This document shows, piece after piece, positions 41,985 through 50,462 of a stretch of 64,000 nucleotides of DNA; position 1 is the stretch's first letter, and each line of letters begins with the position of its first letter. The stretch lies in assembly GCF_042643165.1 (NCBI RefSeq), contig NZ_JBHRSH010000001.1, forward strand, positions 1,178,001 to 1,242,000. Direction: 5' to 3'. The notes beneath the pieces were generated by a model that saw nothing but the letters and a program-made list of their open reading frames with translations, did not search any database and was not told the DNA's origin. This stretch comes from Hyphococcus aureus (GTDB lineage: Bacteria; Pseudomonadota; Alphaproteobacteria; Caulobacterales; Parvularculaceae). Made by a program: the position numbers and the translations under genes.

Positions 41985-42953
41985 ATGCCGGATGATCATT
42001 CCATGGATTTCAATTCTAACGCTGACTACGCCATCGCTGCGCGCGGGGTGCGCAAGACCTATGGCGGCAATGGCAAATCGCCAGCGAAAGAGGCCCTGAA
42101 AGGGGTCGATATTTTCGTCAAACGCGGCACGATTTTCGGTCTCCTGGGACCGAATGGCGCGGGCAAGTCGACCTTCATCAATATTCTGGCCGGGCTGGTA
42201 AGAAAGAGCGCGGGCGAGGTTTCGGTCTGGGGTTTTGATATCGACCGCAATCCGCGCCAGGCGCGCGCCGCACTCGGCATCGTGCCCCAGGAAATCAACA
42301 TGGAGGTGTTCTTCACGCCGCTTGAAGGCATGGAGATTCAGGCGGGGCTTTATGGCGTGCCGAAATCGCAGCGCCGCTCCATGGAGATTTTGACCGCGCT
42401 CGGCCTTGAAGACAAAGCCAACGCCTATGTGCGGATGCTGTCCGGCGGCATGAAGCGGCGTCTTCTTGTCGCCAAGGCCATGGTGCATTCGCCGCCAATT
42501 CTGATTCTCGATGAGCCGACCGCCGGCGTCGATATCGAACTCAGGAAGCAACTCTGGGAATATGTCCTGAAGCTCCACGAACAAGGCGTGACAATTGTTC
42601 TGACCACGCACTATCTCGAAGAGGCGCAGGAGCTTTGCAAGGAGATCGCCATCATCAATCATGGCGAGGTGGTCGCCTGTGAGCCGACGGAAAAGCTGAT
42701 TTCATCGCTCGACCGCAAAATGCTGATGGTGACGCCCAATGAAAATGTTTCGGTGAAGCCTGATCTGGGCGATTTCGACGTCGACCTGAAAGATGACGGA
42801 AGTCTCGCCATCTCCTATCAGCCGAGCAAAAGCCAGGTTGCGGATATTCTGGCGCGGCTCAACAGCGCCGGGGTTTCGGTGAAGGACATCACCACGGTCG
42901 AGGCCGATCTCGAGGATGTCTTCCTGGAACTTACCTATCATAACAAAGGGTAA
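41985..42953 (+). CDS. ABC transporter ATP-binding protein without adjacent permease
   Basis: A 322-residue ABC ATPase. Walker A is GPNGAGKSTFINIL near residue 50, the signature is MLSGGMKRRLLVAKAM near residue 145 and Walker B is ILILDEPTAGVD. The C-terminal part (LEDVFLELTYHN) resembles drug/polysaccharide ABC-2 ATPases. The ATG at 41985 and another at 42003 are alternative starts; no strong ribosome-binding site is visible. No permease gene lies next to it (a von Willebrand protein follows), so it must work with a remote partner. Confidence 0.9.
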   Translation: MPDDHSMDFNSNADYAIAARGVRKTYGGNGKSPAKEALKGVDIFVKRGTIFGLLGPNGAGKSTFINILAGLVRKSAGEVSVWGFDIDRNPRQARAALGIVPQEINMEVFFTPLEGMEIQAGLYGVPKSQRRSMEILTALGLEDKANAYVRMLSGGMKRRLLVAKAMVHSPPILILDEPTAGVDIELRKQLWEYVLKLHEQGVTIVLTTHYLEEAQELCKEIAIINHGEVVACEPTEKLISSLDRKMLMVTPNENVSVKPDLGDFDVDLKDDGSLAISYQPSKSQVADILARLNSAGVSVKDITTVEADLEDVFLELTYHNKG

Positions 42954-43045
42954 GGCGCGGGCGCGCGATTAGGGCGCCGGTAAAGCTTTCGTTTCCGGGT
43001 GACGAACGGTAAACATGCCTCTTCGCCATTGAGAAGGGGAGTTCC

Positions 43046-45301
43046 ATGGCTATCCGCGCAATTTTGTCTGTTTTTTCCGCTATCGTTTTTATGGTCGCCG
43101 CCTTGCCGGCTGCGGCGCAGGACGCCTCGACGCCACAGGGCGGCGGCGATTCGATTCTTGTGCTTGACGCCTCCGGCTCCATGTGGGGCCAGATCGAGGG
43201 GGAAGCGAAAATCACGATTGCAAAGCGCGTTCTCGGCGATCTTCTGAACGATCTTCCGGTCGAGCGGCGCCTTGGCCTCATCACTTACGGGCACCGGCGC
43301 ACCGGCGATTGCACTGACATCGAAGAGCTGGCGGCCATTGGCGCTGATCGCGGCGCGATCTCCAGCGCGGTGCAAAAGCTCAATCCCAAGGGCAAGACGC
43401 CCATGGCGGATTCGATCAAGCTTGCAGCGGATAAACTGAAATACACCGAGAACAAGGCGACGGTCATTCTTGTCAGCGACGGCATTGAAACTTGCGCGCC
43501 CGATCCTTGCGGCGTCGCCGCCGCGCTGGAGGCTGCGGGCGCCGACTTCACGGTGCATGTGGTGGGGTTTGACGTCACCGAGGAAAACGCACAGGCGCAA
43601 TTGCGCTGCATCGCCGACAATACGGGCGGCCAGTTCGTGTCGGCGTCCAATGCAGGCGAGTTGACGCAAGCGCTTGAAGAAACCGTTGTCGCGGAGCCCG
43701 AAGCCGTGACGGCGACGAAAGTGCGCCTGCGCGCAACAGAGCTCGAAGGCGGCCTCGTCATTGAGGAAGGTCTCACATGGACAGTGACGCCTGCGGGCGG
43801 CGGCGATGCTGTCTTTACTGAGGACGGCGCCGGCAGCGTCGATATTGAGGTCGAGCCAGGAACCTATGACATCGCGGTTATACGCCCTTCTGACGGGCTC
43901 AAAGGCGAACAGAAAGCATTCAAGGTCGCTGAGAACACCTGGAAGACGGTGACGATCGCGCTCACCTTCCCGGTCGAGGCGACGGTGCGCGCCGAGCCCG
44001 CCGGAGAGGGTGTGGCGGGCGTGAATGTCAAAGCTCACTGGACCGGGCCTGACCGCCGTGGCGATTATATCGCCATTGCCGAGAAAGGCGCCGACAAGGG
44101 AAGTTACATTTCCTATCGCTACACCTCGCAAGGCAACCCGGCGGAATTGCGCTTGCCTGTGGAGCCTGGCGATTATGAAATTCGCTACATGCTCGGTCGG
44201 CCGATCCGGGTGCTGGCGAGCGTCGATATCAAGGTGACGCCGGCGACGGCGACATTGACGGCGCCGGAGACGGCGATTGCTGGCGAGGAAGTCGATGTTG
44301 AATTCACCGGTCCGCCGGCAGGGTCCGGCGACTGGGTGACGGTCGTGAAACCGGACGCCGATGACAACAAATATAACGATTACCATTACACGCGGAACGG
44401 CAGTCCCGCGACGATCCGCATGCCGCTTGAGGCGGGCGAATACGAGCTTCGTTTCGTGCAAAACAACAAGAAGGTTTTGGCGCGCAAACCGATCACGGTG
44501 ACGGCGGCGCTGGCGACAATCAAGGGCCCTGAAACCGCCATTGCGGGCGAAGAAGTGGAGATCAAGTTTACAGGACCGGAAGCAAGCTCGGGCGACTGGA
44601 TCACGGTGACGGCGCCGGACGCCCCGGCCAACAAATATAACGACTATCACTACACACGGAACGGCAGCCCCGGGACCGTCCGTATGCCGCTTGAAGCGGG
44701 CGAATATGAGTTGCGGTTCGTGCAGGGGAATTCGAAAATCATCGCCCGCCAGCCGATCACGGTTACCGAGGCTACGGCGACCCTTTCTGCAAAAGATACG
44801 GCCATCGCCGGCGAAACGGTGAGCGTTGAGTTCACCGGGCCGGCGCCGGGCCAGGGCGATTGGGTCACGGTGATTGAGCCTGACGCGCCGGATAACAAAT
44901 ATACGGACTATGAATACACGCGGGCCGGCAGCCCTGCGGAAATCCGCATGCCGCTGGATGCAGGGGAGTATGAACTCCGCTTTGTTCAGGCCAACAAGAA
45001 AGTGCTCGCGCGCAGGCCGATAAGTGTGACGGCGGCGACAGCGACGCTTGATGCGCCGGCCTCGGCCAAGGCGGACAGCGTCGCCGATGTGACCTTTACA
45101 GGACCGCCCGTGGGGCAGGGCGATTACATTGCTCTATCGCAGCTCGATCAGCCGGACGTGAAATATCTGACCTATGTCTATGTCCGCGGCGGCAGTCCCG
45201 CGAAACTTCGCATGCCGAAAGAGCCGGGCGAGTACGAGCTACGTTATATTCAGGGGAACAAGAAAGTGCTGGCGCGCCGTCCGATTACGGTCACGCCATA
45301 A
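43046..45301 (+). CDS. Secreted von Willebrand A protein with 88-residue repeats
   Basis: A 751-residue exported protein: signal peptide to about residue 25, a VWA domain (residues 35-215) with the metal-ion-dependent adhesion motif LDASGSM near residue 40 and a matching LVSDGIETC, then a beta domain (residues 225-310). One divergent repeat lies around residues 311-400, then four 88-residue repeats at 401-488, 489-576, 577-664 and 665-751. Each repeat carries TGP..GDWVTV, KYxDYxYTR and EAGEYELRFVQ. Likely a surface or periplasmic adhesion/scaffold protein; no partner is indicated. GGGGAGTTCC precedes the ATG. Confidence 0.85.
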   Translation: MAIRAILSVFSAIVFMVAALPAAAQDASTPQGGGDSILVLDASGSMWGQIEGEAKITIAKRVLGDLLNDLPVERRLGLITYGHRRTGDCTDIEELAAIGADRGAISSAVQKLNPKGKTPMADSIKLAADKLKYTENKATVILVSDGIETCAPDPCGVAAALEAAGADFTVHVVGFDVTEENAQAQLRCIADNTGGQFVSASNAGELTQALEETVVAEPEAVTATKVRLRATELEGGLVIEEGLTWTVTPAGGGDAVFTEDGAGSVDIEVEPGTYDIAVIRPSDGLKGEQKAFKVAENTWKTVTIALTFPVEATVRAEPAGEGVAGVNVKAHWTGPDRRGDYIAIAEKGADKGSYISYRYTSQGNPAELRLPVEPGDYEIRYMLGRPIRVLASVDIKVTPATATLTAPETAIAGEEVDVEFTGPPAGSGDWVTVVKPDADDNKYNDYHYTRNGSPATIRMPLEAGEYELRFVQNNKKVLARKPITVTAALATIKGPETAIAGEEVEIKFTGPEASSGDWITVTAPDAPANKYNDYHYTRNGSPGTVRMPLEAGEYELRFVQGNSKIIARQPITVTEATATLSAKDTAIAGETVSVEFTGPAPGQGDWVTVIEPDAPDNKYTDYEYTRAGSPAEIRMPLDAGEYELRFVQANKKVLARRPISVTAATATLDAPASAKADSVADVTFTGPPVGQGDYIALSQLDQPDVKYLTYVYVRGGSPAKLRMPKEPGEYELRYIQGNKKVLARRPITVTP
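44246..45298 (+). repeat. Four 264-bp coding repeats
   Basis: The protein encoded here repeats with an exact period of 88 codons (units at 44246, 44510, 44774 and 45038). The last one is one codon short at the end of the gene. The conserved core is TAIAGEEV, GDWVTV, GSPA..RMP and ARRPITVT. The exact period and high similarity of the first three point to tandem duplication of a beta-sandwich domain. Confidence 0.85.
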
Positions 45302-46172
45302 GAGGGCGCCAGTCCTGAGGCGCGCCGCCTAACGCCATGGCGTGACGGCGCAGCGCGTCGGTGACGTTTTTCGCATCGCCTTTCAGGGCCGCAGGTTCAA
45401 TCTTCGGCCCGAAGGTGATGCGATAGGTCTTGTCTTTCTTGTTCAAAAGCTCGTGGAACAAGGTGATGTCGCGCAGCTCGGTGTTGAGCTTCCAGAACCA
45501 GTAATAGAGCGCAGAATTGCGCATTTCGATATGGGCGGGCACGACCGGGCAATCATATTTGCGTGCAAAAATCGCGATGGATGTCAGCCATTCCTGTTCG
45601 GTGAGTTTCTTGCCGTCATCCATGAAGGCGAGACGTCCCGAGGGAAACAGGACGACGCATTTTTCGTCCTGAAACGCCTTAATCGCGCTCTCCAGTGTTT
45701 CGCGCGAGCGCGCCGCCGTGCGTTTGGCCTGCACCCATTCCACCGGAATGATCATGTCTTCAAGGCCGGGCGCGGCGCGAAGCGCATCGCGGTTGGCGAA
45801 GAAGGTCATGTCCGGGCGGCGCTGTTTGATGGCGTCGAACATGGCGACACCGTCGGGAATGCCGGTCGGATGGGTTGAGGCGATGAGGACGCGGCCATCC
45901 TGCGGCAGGTGCTCTAGGCCGGAAACTTTCACGTCGAGCGACAACAGATCGCTGATGTAATCGAAGACGCCGCGCGCCGGTTTGGCGGCGATCTCGTCGG
46001 CCATCTTCACGGCGGGCTTGTAGAGCAAAAGAGGATAGAGAAGCGATTTGTAAACCGGCCATAAGGGCGAGGCGCGCAGGCGGTGCGCACGCTCCTCAAT
46101 CAGCACATCGACAATGTGCCGCCCGTCATTGTCGTCATCGTCACCAGCAAAAGAGGACGGCGTCGCGTCCAT
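45291..46172 (-). CDS. Lysophospholipid/glycerol acyltransferase-like protein
   Basis: A 293-residue protein resembling PlsC-type acyltransferases. Block I reads VLIASTHPTGIPDGVAM: the histidine and aspartate are five residues apart (HX5D) rather than the usual four. FPSGRLAFMDD near residue 190 matches the block III region (FPEGTRS). It would acylate a lysophospholipid or a related acceptor at the membrane, but the HX5D spacing leaves the activity uncertain. It is convergent with the VWA gene, overlapping by 11 bp. Confidence 0.75.
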   Translation of the reverse strand: MDATPSSFAGDDDDNDGRHIVDVLIEERAHRLRASPLWPVYKSLLYPLLLYKPAVKMADEIAAKPARGVFDYISDLLSLDVKVSGLEHLPQDGRVLIASTHPTGIPDGVAMFDAIKQRRPDMTFFANRDALRAAPGLEDMIIPVEWVQAKRTAARSRETLESAIKAFQDEKCVVLFPSGRLAFMDDGKKLTEQEWLTSIAIFARKYDCPVVPAHIEMRNSALYYWFWKLNTELRDITLFHELLNKKDKTYRITFGPKIEPAALKGDAKNVTDALRRHAMALGGAPQDWRPLMA

Positions 46173-46251
46173 AAAGTGTCACACCCGGTTTGATCAGAGC
46201 CGGTTTTTACCTTGCTTGGCTCATGCTATCAAAGATCAAATAGGGGCAGGC

Positions 46252-47511
46252 ATGGAAAATCTCGAAGAAATCGAAGCGCTTGCGCGCGGCGGAGATGCGG
46301 CGAGCCAATACCGGCTGGCGGCGCTGCTGGAGCGTTCTGGCCAAAGGGATGCGGCCCGCGAATGGACGCAAAAAGCCGCTGACGCCGGTCATCCCGGCGC
46401 GCTTTACACCATCGCCTGCGAGCTTTTGGCGGCGCGTCCCGAGGAGATGCGGGTCGATGAGGCTGTCGCCCTTCTCACCCGCGCGCGCCAGTCAGGCGGC
46501 GGGGCCGCGATGCGTCTTCTCGCTGTTCTGACGGCCCTTGGCCTTGGCGTGAAGCAGGACTGGGCCGGCGCGGTCGCGTTGTTGGGGGAGGCTGTCGAGG
46601 CCGGCCACCCAGCCGCCATGCGCGAGCTTGCGCTGCTGGCGGAGAGCATTTCCGGACGGCGATGGGCGGGCGCCAAACTGCTTGCGGCCGCTGCGCGCAA
46701 GGGCGACTGGATTGCGCTTGCCTATGCTGCGCGCCGCCCGGGATTGATGAGCGAAAGCGAGGCGGCGATGACGCGCGCCAGTCTCAGAAAACGCGGCGTC
46801 GATTTCATCTCGCTTGATCCGCTGACGGAAGATCGCACGGCGCGCCCCGATATCGAGATCGAAGATCTCGTCTCCGCAGCAAAGGCGTCGCCAGCCGAGC
46901 CCCCGAAAAAAGACATCCTGCATGAGGCGCCTTTGCTCTATCGCATTCCGGCGCTCCTTTCTCGCGATGAATGCGATTATGTGATCTGCGCGTCGGCGCC
47001 GCTATTGACGCCTTCGCTGGTTGTCGATCCGGAAAAAAGCGCCGCTGACCATGCGCAGTACCGCACTTCCGATGGCGCGCTGATCGGTCTTCTCGATCTC
47101 GACCTGATGCTGATCGCGATCTATCGCCGCCTTGCCGCCGCCGCCGAGGTCGACTGGGGAAATTGCGAACTGATCGGCGTTCTGCGCTATCGGGCCGGTC
47201 AGGAATACAAGCCGCACCGGGACTATCTGCCGGAAGACGAGAATGACTATTCCGAAGTGCGTCGGACGGGGCAGCGCGCCCGGACCCTGCTGGTTGCGCT
47301 CAATGACGCTTACGCCGGCGGCGCGACCGTTTTTCCGGAGCTGAAGATCGAGCATAAGGGCCGCACGGGCGACGCGTTTGTTTTCGAGAACACGACGGCG
47401 TCGGGCGTCCCCTATCCTGAAACGCTCCATGCCGGCGCGCCGGTGATCAAGGGCGAGAAATGGCTGTTGTCCCTTTGGTGCAGGGAGCGGCGCTTCTGGT
47501 TCTGGGACTAG
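46252..47511 (+). CDS. Sel1-repeat/prolyl 4-hydroxylase fusion protein
   Basis: A 419-residue protein. Residues 1-170 are Sel1/TPR-like helical repeats (AASQYRLAALLERSGQRDAA; AGHPGALYTIACELL; AGHPAAMRELALLAE). The C-terminal half is a 2-oxoglutarate/iron(II) prolyl 4-hydroxylase domain: iron ligands HRD near residue 325 and His in YPETLHAG near residue 388, and the Lys/Trp end KGEKWLLSLW. Substrate unknown. The ATG at 46252 after TAGGGG is chosen; the longer frame from 46114 has no support. Confidence 0.85.
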   Translation: MENLEEIEALARGGDAASQYRLAALLERSGQRDAAREWTQKAADAGHPGALYTIACELLAARPEEMRVDEAVALLTRARQSGGGAAMRLLAVLTALGLGVKQDWAGAVALLGEAVEAGHPAAMRELALLAESISGRRWAGAKLLAAAARKGDWIALAYAARRPGLMSESEAAMTRASLRKRGVDFISLDPLTEDRTARPDIEIEDLVSAAKASPAEPPKKDILHEAPLLYRIPALLSRDECDYVICASAPLLTPSLVVDPEKSAADHAQYRTSDGALIGLLDLDLMLIAIYRRLAAAAEVDWGNCELIGVLRYRAGQEYKPHRDYLPEDENDYSEVRRTGQRARTLLVALNDAYAGGATVFPELKIEHKGRTGDAFVFENTTASGVPYPETLHAGAPVIKGEKWLLSLWCRERRFWFWD

Positions 47512-47538
47512 CGCGCATTGAGGCTGTCGCGATGGCCT

Positions 47539-47790
47539 TCAGTTCTGTTCTTCGGGATCTTCGCGATAAGGCTCGCTCGCGAGGTGCAGCGTTAGAAAAG
47601 CCGCCGCCACCAACAGGCCCACGGCCGCGACGCCGCCGCCATTATTGCCAAGCCAGTTGCCGACGACGCAGACCAGGGCAATGACGAGATACGGCGCTAA
47701 AGGGGGGCTTTCATGGCGCTGACGGAGGATGAAAAGTCCTGTCGTCGCCAAAAAAAGCATGATTGAAAATGCGTCGAAAATGCTTTCCAT
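47539..47790 (-). CDS. Small two- to three-helix membrane protein, XrtV-accessory-like
   Basis: An 83-residue protein with hydrophobic segments at residues 6-22 (AFSIMLFLATTGLFIL), 34-48 (PYLVIALVCVVGNWLG) and 52-70. The segment VCVVGNWLGNNGG resembles the small alphaproteobacterial protein annotated as XrtV sorting-system accessory, which is recalled from memory and unverified. The ATG at 47790 follows GGGAGAATG. No exosortase is in the window, so a membrane protein of unknown function is the safe call. Confidence 0.5.
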   Translation of the reverse strand: MESIFDAFSIMLFLATTGLFILRQRHESPPLAPYLVIALVCVVGNWLGNNGGGVAAVGLLVAAAFLTLHLASEPYREDPEEQN

Positions 47791-48041
47791 AAGCTCATTC
47801 TCCCGGCCCAGAATGTCCCGCAACGGCCTTAACAGCCTGTTAGTCCGGTTGGTTAACGGGAAGGAAGTTGGGCTCTCAGGGGAAAAGATCAGGAATTAGG
47901 GCCGGAATCCGCCCTTCGTCTTGTGGCCATGACCGGATTTTGCCGCTAAGAGCGGAATTTGCTGACGGCATGACAGGTGCATGTTCAATGCGCCGGGCGC
48001 GGCTGGATCGCCCGGCTATTTGAGGTCCAGGGAGACATTTG

Positions 48042-49634
48042 ATGAGTTTATCCGTAACCGCGACGCAAGGGGCGCGCAGCTTTGAAGATCGCGCGCCGCG
48101 CGAATTGGCGAATTTGACGGCGGCGGCCCTCTATGAACTGGCTGTGGCCCGCGGCGAAGGCGAAATCGCCAAGGGCGGACCGCTGGTCGTCAAGACCGGC
48201 GAGCATACCGGCCGGTCGGCTCAGGATAAATTCATCGTCCGCCATCCGGAAATCGAGAACAAGATCTGGTGGGACGCGAACAAGCCCATGAGCCCGGAGC
48301 AGTTCGACCGCCTGCATGCGGACATGCTCGATTATGCGTCCTCGCGCGAGCTGATTATGCAGGATCTCGCCGGCGGCGCCGACAAGACTTATGGCATCAA
48401 GGTCCGCGTTTTCACCGAATACGCCTGGCACAGCCTTTTCATCCAGCATCTCCTCGTGCGCCCGCCCATGGATGAGCGTGGCGGCGATCCCGACTTTACC
48501 ATTGTCGATCTTCCGGGCTTTGTCGCCGATCCGGCCGTGCATGGCTGTGGCTCCAAAACCGTGATCGCGGTGGATTTCGTGCGCCGCCTCATCCTGATCG
48601 GCGGCACGTCTTACGCCGGTGAGATGAAGAAATCGGTTTTCACGATCCTCAATTATCTCCTGCCCGAGCAGGACATCATGCCGATGCATTGCTCGGTCAA
48701 TGTGGGCGAGGGTGAAGACCCGGCGATTTTCTTCGGGCTTTCCGGCACCGGCAAGACGACGCTTTCCGCCGACCCCAATCGCACACTGATCGGCGATGAC
48801 GAACATGGCTGGGGGCCAAACGGTCTCTTCAATTTCGAAGGCGGCTGCTACGCCAAGATGATCCGCCTGTCGCCTTCCGCCGAGCCGGAAATTTACGCGA
48901 CGACAAAACGCTTCGGCACGGTCCTCGAAAATGTGGTGATGGATCCCGGGACTCGCGAGCTTGATCTTGATGACGCAACGCTCGCCGAAAACTCCCGCGG
49001 CGCCTATCCGATCGACTTTATTCCGAACGCCAGCCTGACCGGCGTCACCACCTATCCCCAAAACATCATCATGCTGACTTGTGACGCCTTTGGCGTGATG
49101 CCGCCAATCGCGCGGCTCTCCCCGGCGCAGGCCATGTATATGTTTCTGTCGGGCTACACCGCGAAAGTCGCCGGCACTGAAAAAGGCCTTGGCAAAGACC
49201 CGGAAGCGACTTTCTCCACCTGTTTCGGCGCGCCCTTCATGCCGCGCCACCCGTCGGAATATGGCGCGCTTCTGGGCAAGCTGATCGACAAGCACGATGT
49301 CGATTGCTGGCTGGTCTCCACCGGCTGGACCGGCGGCCCGCATGGGCAAGGAAAGCGCATGCCGATCAAGGAAACCCGCGCGCTGCTCACCGCCGCCCTT
49401 AACGGCTCTCTGAGCGCCGCCCCCATGCGCAAGGACGAGATTTTCGGCTTCGAGGTTCCGACCGAGGTTCCCGGCGTCGATAAGGCGATCCTCAATCCGC
49501 GCAGCACCTGGGATGACGCTTCAGCCTTCGATGCGCAGGCGCAAAAACTCGCAAAGATGTTCGTCGAGAACTTCAAGATCTTCGAGTCTTATGTAAGCGA
49601 CGAAGTGAAGGCGGCGGGCCCCAAAGCGAATTGA
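48042..49634 (+). CDS. pckA: Phosphoenolpyruvate carboxykinase (ATP)
   Basis: Converts oxaloacetate to phosphoenolpyruvate with ATP, the entry step of gluconeogenesis. A 530-residue cytoplasmic enzyme. The P-loop FFGLSGTGKTTLSADP near residue 230 is the kinase-1a motif. The conserved DDEHGW, NFEGGCYAK and TGWTGGP segments are present. The ATG at 48042 follows AGGGAGA. The 218-bp upstream region is non-coding and should hold its promoter. Confidence 0.98.
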   Translation: MSLSVTATQGARSFEDRAPRELANLTAAALYELAVARGEGEIAKGGPLVVKTGEHTGRSAQDKFIVRHPEIENKIWWDANKPMSPEQFDRLHADMLDYASSRELIMQDLAGGADKTYGIKVRVFTEYAWHSLFIQHLLVRPPMDERGGDPDFTIVDLPGFVADPAVHGCGSKTVIAVDFVRRLILIGGTSYAGEMKKSVFTILNYLLPEQDIMPMHCSVNVGEGEDPAIFFGLSGTGKTTLSADPNRTLIGDDEHGWGPNGLFNFEGGCYAKMIRLSPSAEPEIYATTKRFGTVLENVVMDPGTRELDLDDATLAENSRGAYPIDFIPNASLTGVTTYPQNIIMLTCDAFGVMPPIARLSPAQAMYMFLSGYTAKVAGTEKGLGKDPEATFSTCFGAPFMPRHPSEYGALLGKLIDKHDVDCWLVSTGWTGGPHGQGKRMPIKETRALLTAALNGSLSAAPMRKDEIFGFEVPTEVPGVDKAILNPRSTWDDASAFDAQAQKLAKMFVENFKIFESYVSDEVKAAGPKAN

Positions 49635-49693
49635 CCCGGCGGGAAAGGCTGCGGCAGACTCGGACCTGAAGTCCGAAGGAAGAGCCGCCGCCA

Positions 49694-50368
49694 ATGACTG
49701 CATACGTCGTCACCAATGAAGCGGAAGCGTGTCTTCCGCTTCATCGTCATGAAGATGCGCGCATCATTGTTGTTCTCGAAGGAGAAGTTCACGAGAGCGA
49801 CCTTTCCGGAAAGAGGGTCTTTCGCAAGGGGGAAATCCTGTTTCGCCCGCCTTTTTGCGCTCATGCCAATGCGCCGTCGGGCGCGCGGTCTTCGTTTTTA
49901 AGGCTGTCGGTCTCCCGCAAATACTGGCTCGACTATGTGCGCCGTCATGGCTGGCGCGGCATGCGCGGACGGCTCGATTTCAAGTCGCGCGATCAGCGTG
50001 CGCTATTGCACGCAAAAAGCGGCGGTGATGGCGTTCTTTCCCTGCTCGTTGAGGATGATGGCTCCCCGGACGGGAATTGGGAGGAGGCGGGCGTCGCCCG
50101 GCATAGCTCCCTGCATGCGCTCGCCGCTTCCAACGGTCTCGAGCCCTATCAACTGACGAGACGCTTTCAGCAGCGATATGGCCTTACGCCCAGCGCCTGG
50201 CGGCGTGAATGGCGCCTTCGCCGCGCATTGGCGCTGCTCGCGGAGGGCTGCGTTCTGGCGGATATCGCAGTTGAGTGCGGGTTCTCTGATCAAAGCCACC
50301 TCTCCCGGGAAGTTAAGCGCGCGACCGGCATGGCGCCCGCGGCTTTTCAACGTTTCGCCTGCGACTGA
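49694..50368 (+). CDS. AraC-family transcriptional regulator
   Basis: A 224-residue regulator. The N-terminal half is a cupin-like sensor (LHRHEDARIIVVLEGEVHE). The C-terminal half has two helix-turn-helix motifs of the AraC type (LHALAASNGLEPYQLTRRFQ, then LADIAVECGFSDQSHLSREV). Ligand and targets are unknown. It lies 59 bp after pckA and before a beta-lactamase-fold gene in the same direction, so either could be a target. Confidence 0.92.
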   Translation: MTAYVVTNEAEACLPLHRHEDARIIVVLEGEVHESDLSGKRVFRKGEILFRPPFCAHANAPSGARSSFLRLSVSRKYWLDYVRRHGWRGMRGRLDFKSRDQRALLHAKSGGDGVLSLLVEDDGSPDGNWEEAGVARHSSLHALAASNGLEPYQLTRRFQQRYGLTPSAWRREWRLRRALALLAEGCVLADIAVECGFSDQSHLSREVKRATGMAPAAFQRFACD

Positions 50369-50462
50369 TCCGGTCCGGCTCAAACCTGCAACTGAGTTCA
50401 AGACGCGGCGCCCCGAAATGCGGCAAGCTCCGCCTGCTGGTTTGATGAGTCGGAGCTAGACT

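Noticed and set aside
42938..44650. 570-codon frame opposite the VWA gene
   Set aside because: Arg/His-rich shadow; the VWA protein and its repeats are clearly the coding frame.
48048..49349. 433-codon frame opposite pckA
   Set aside because: Shadow of a strongly conserved gene in the other direction.
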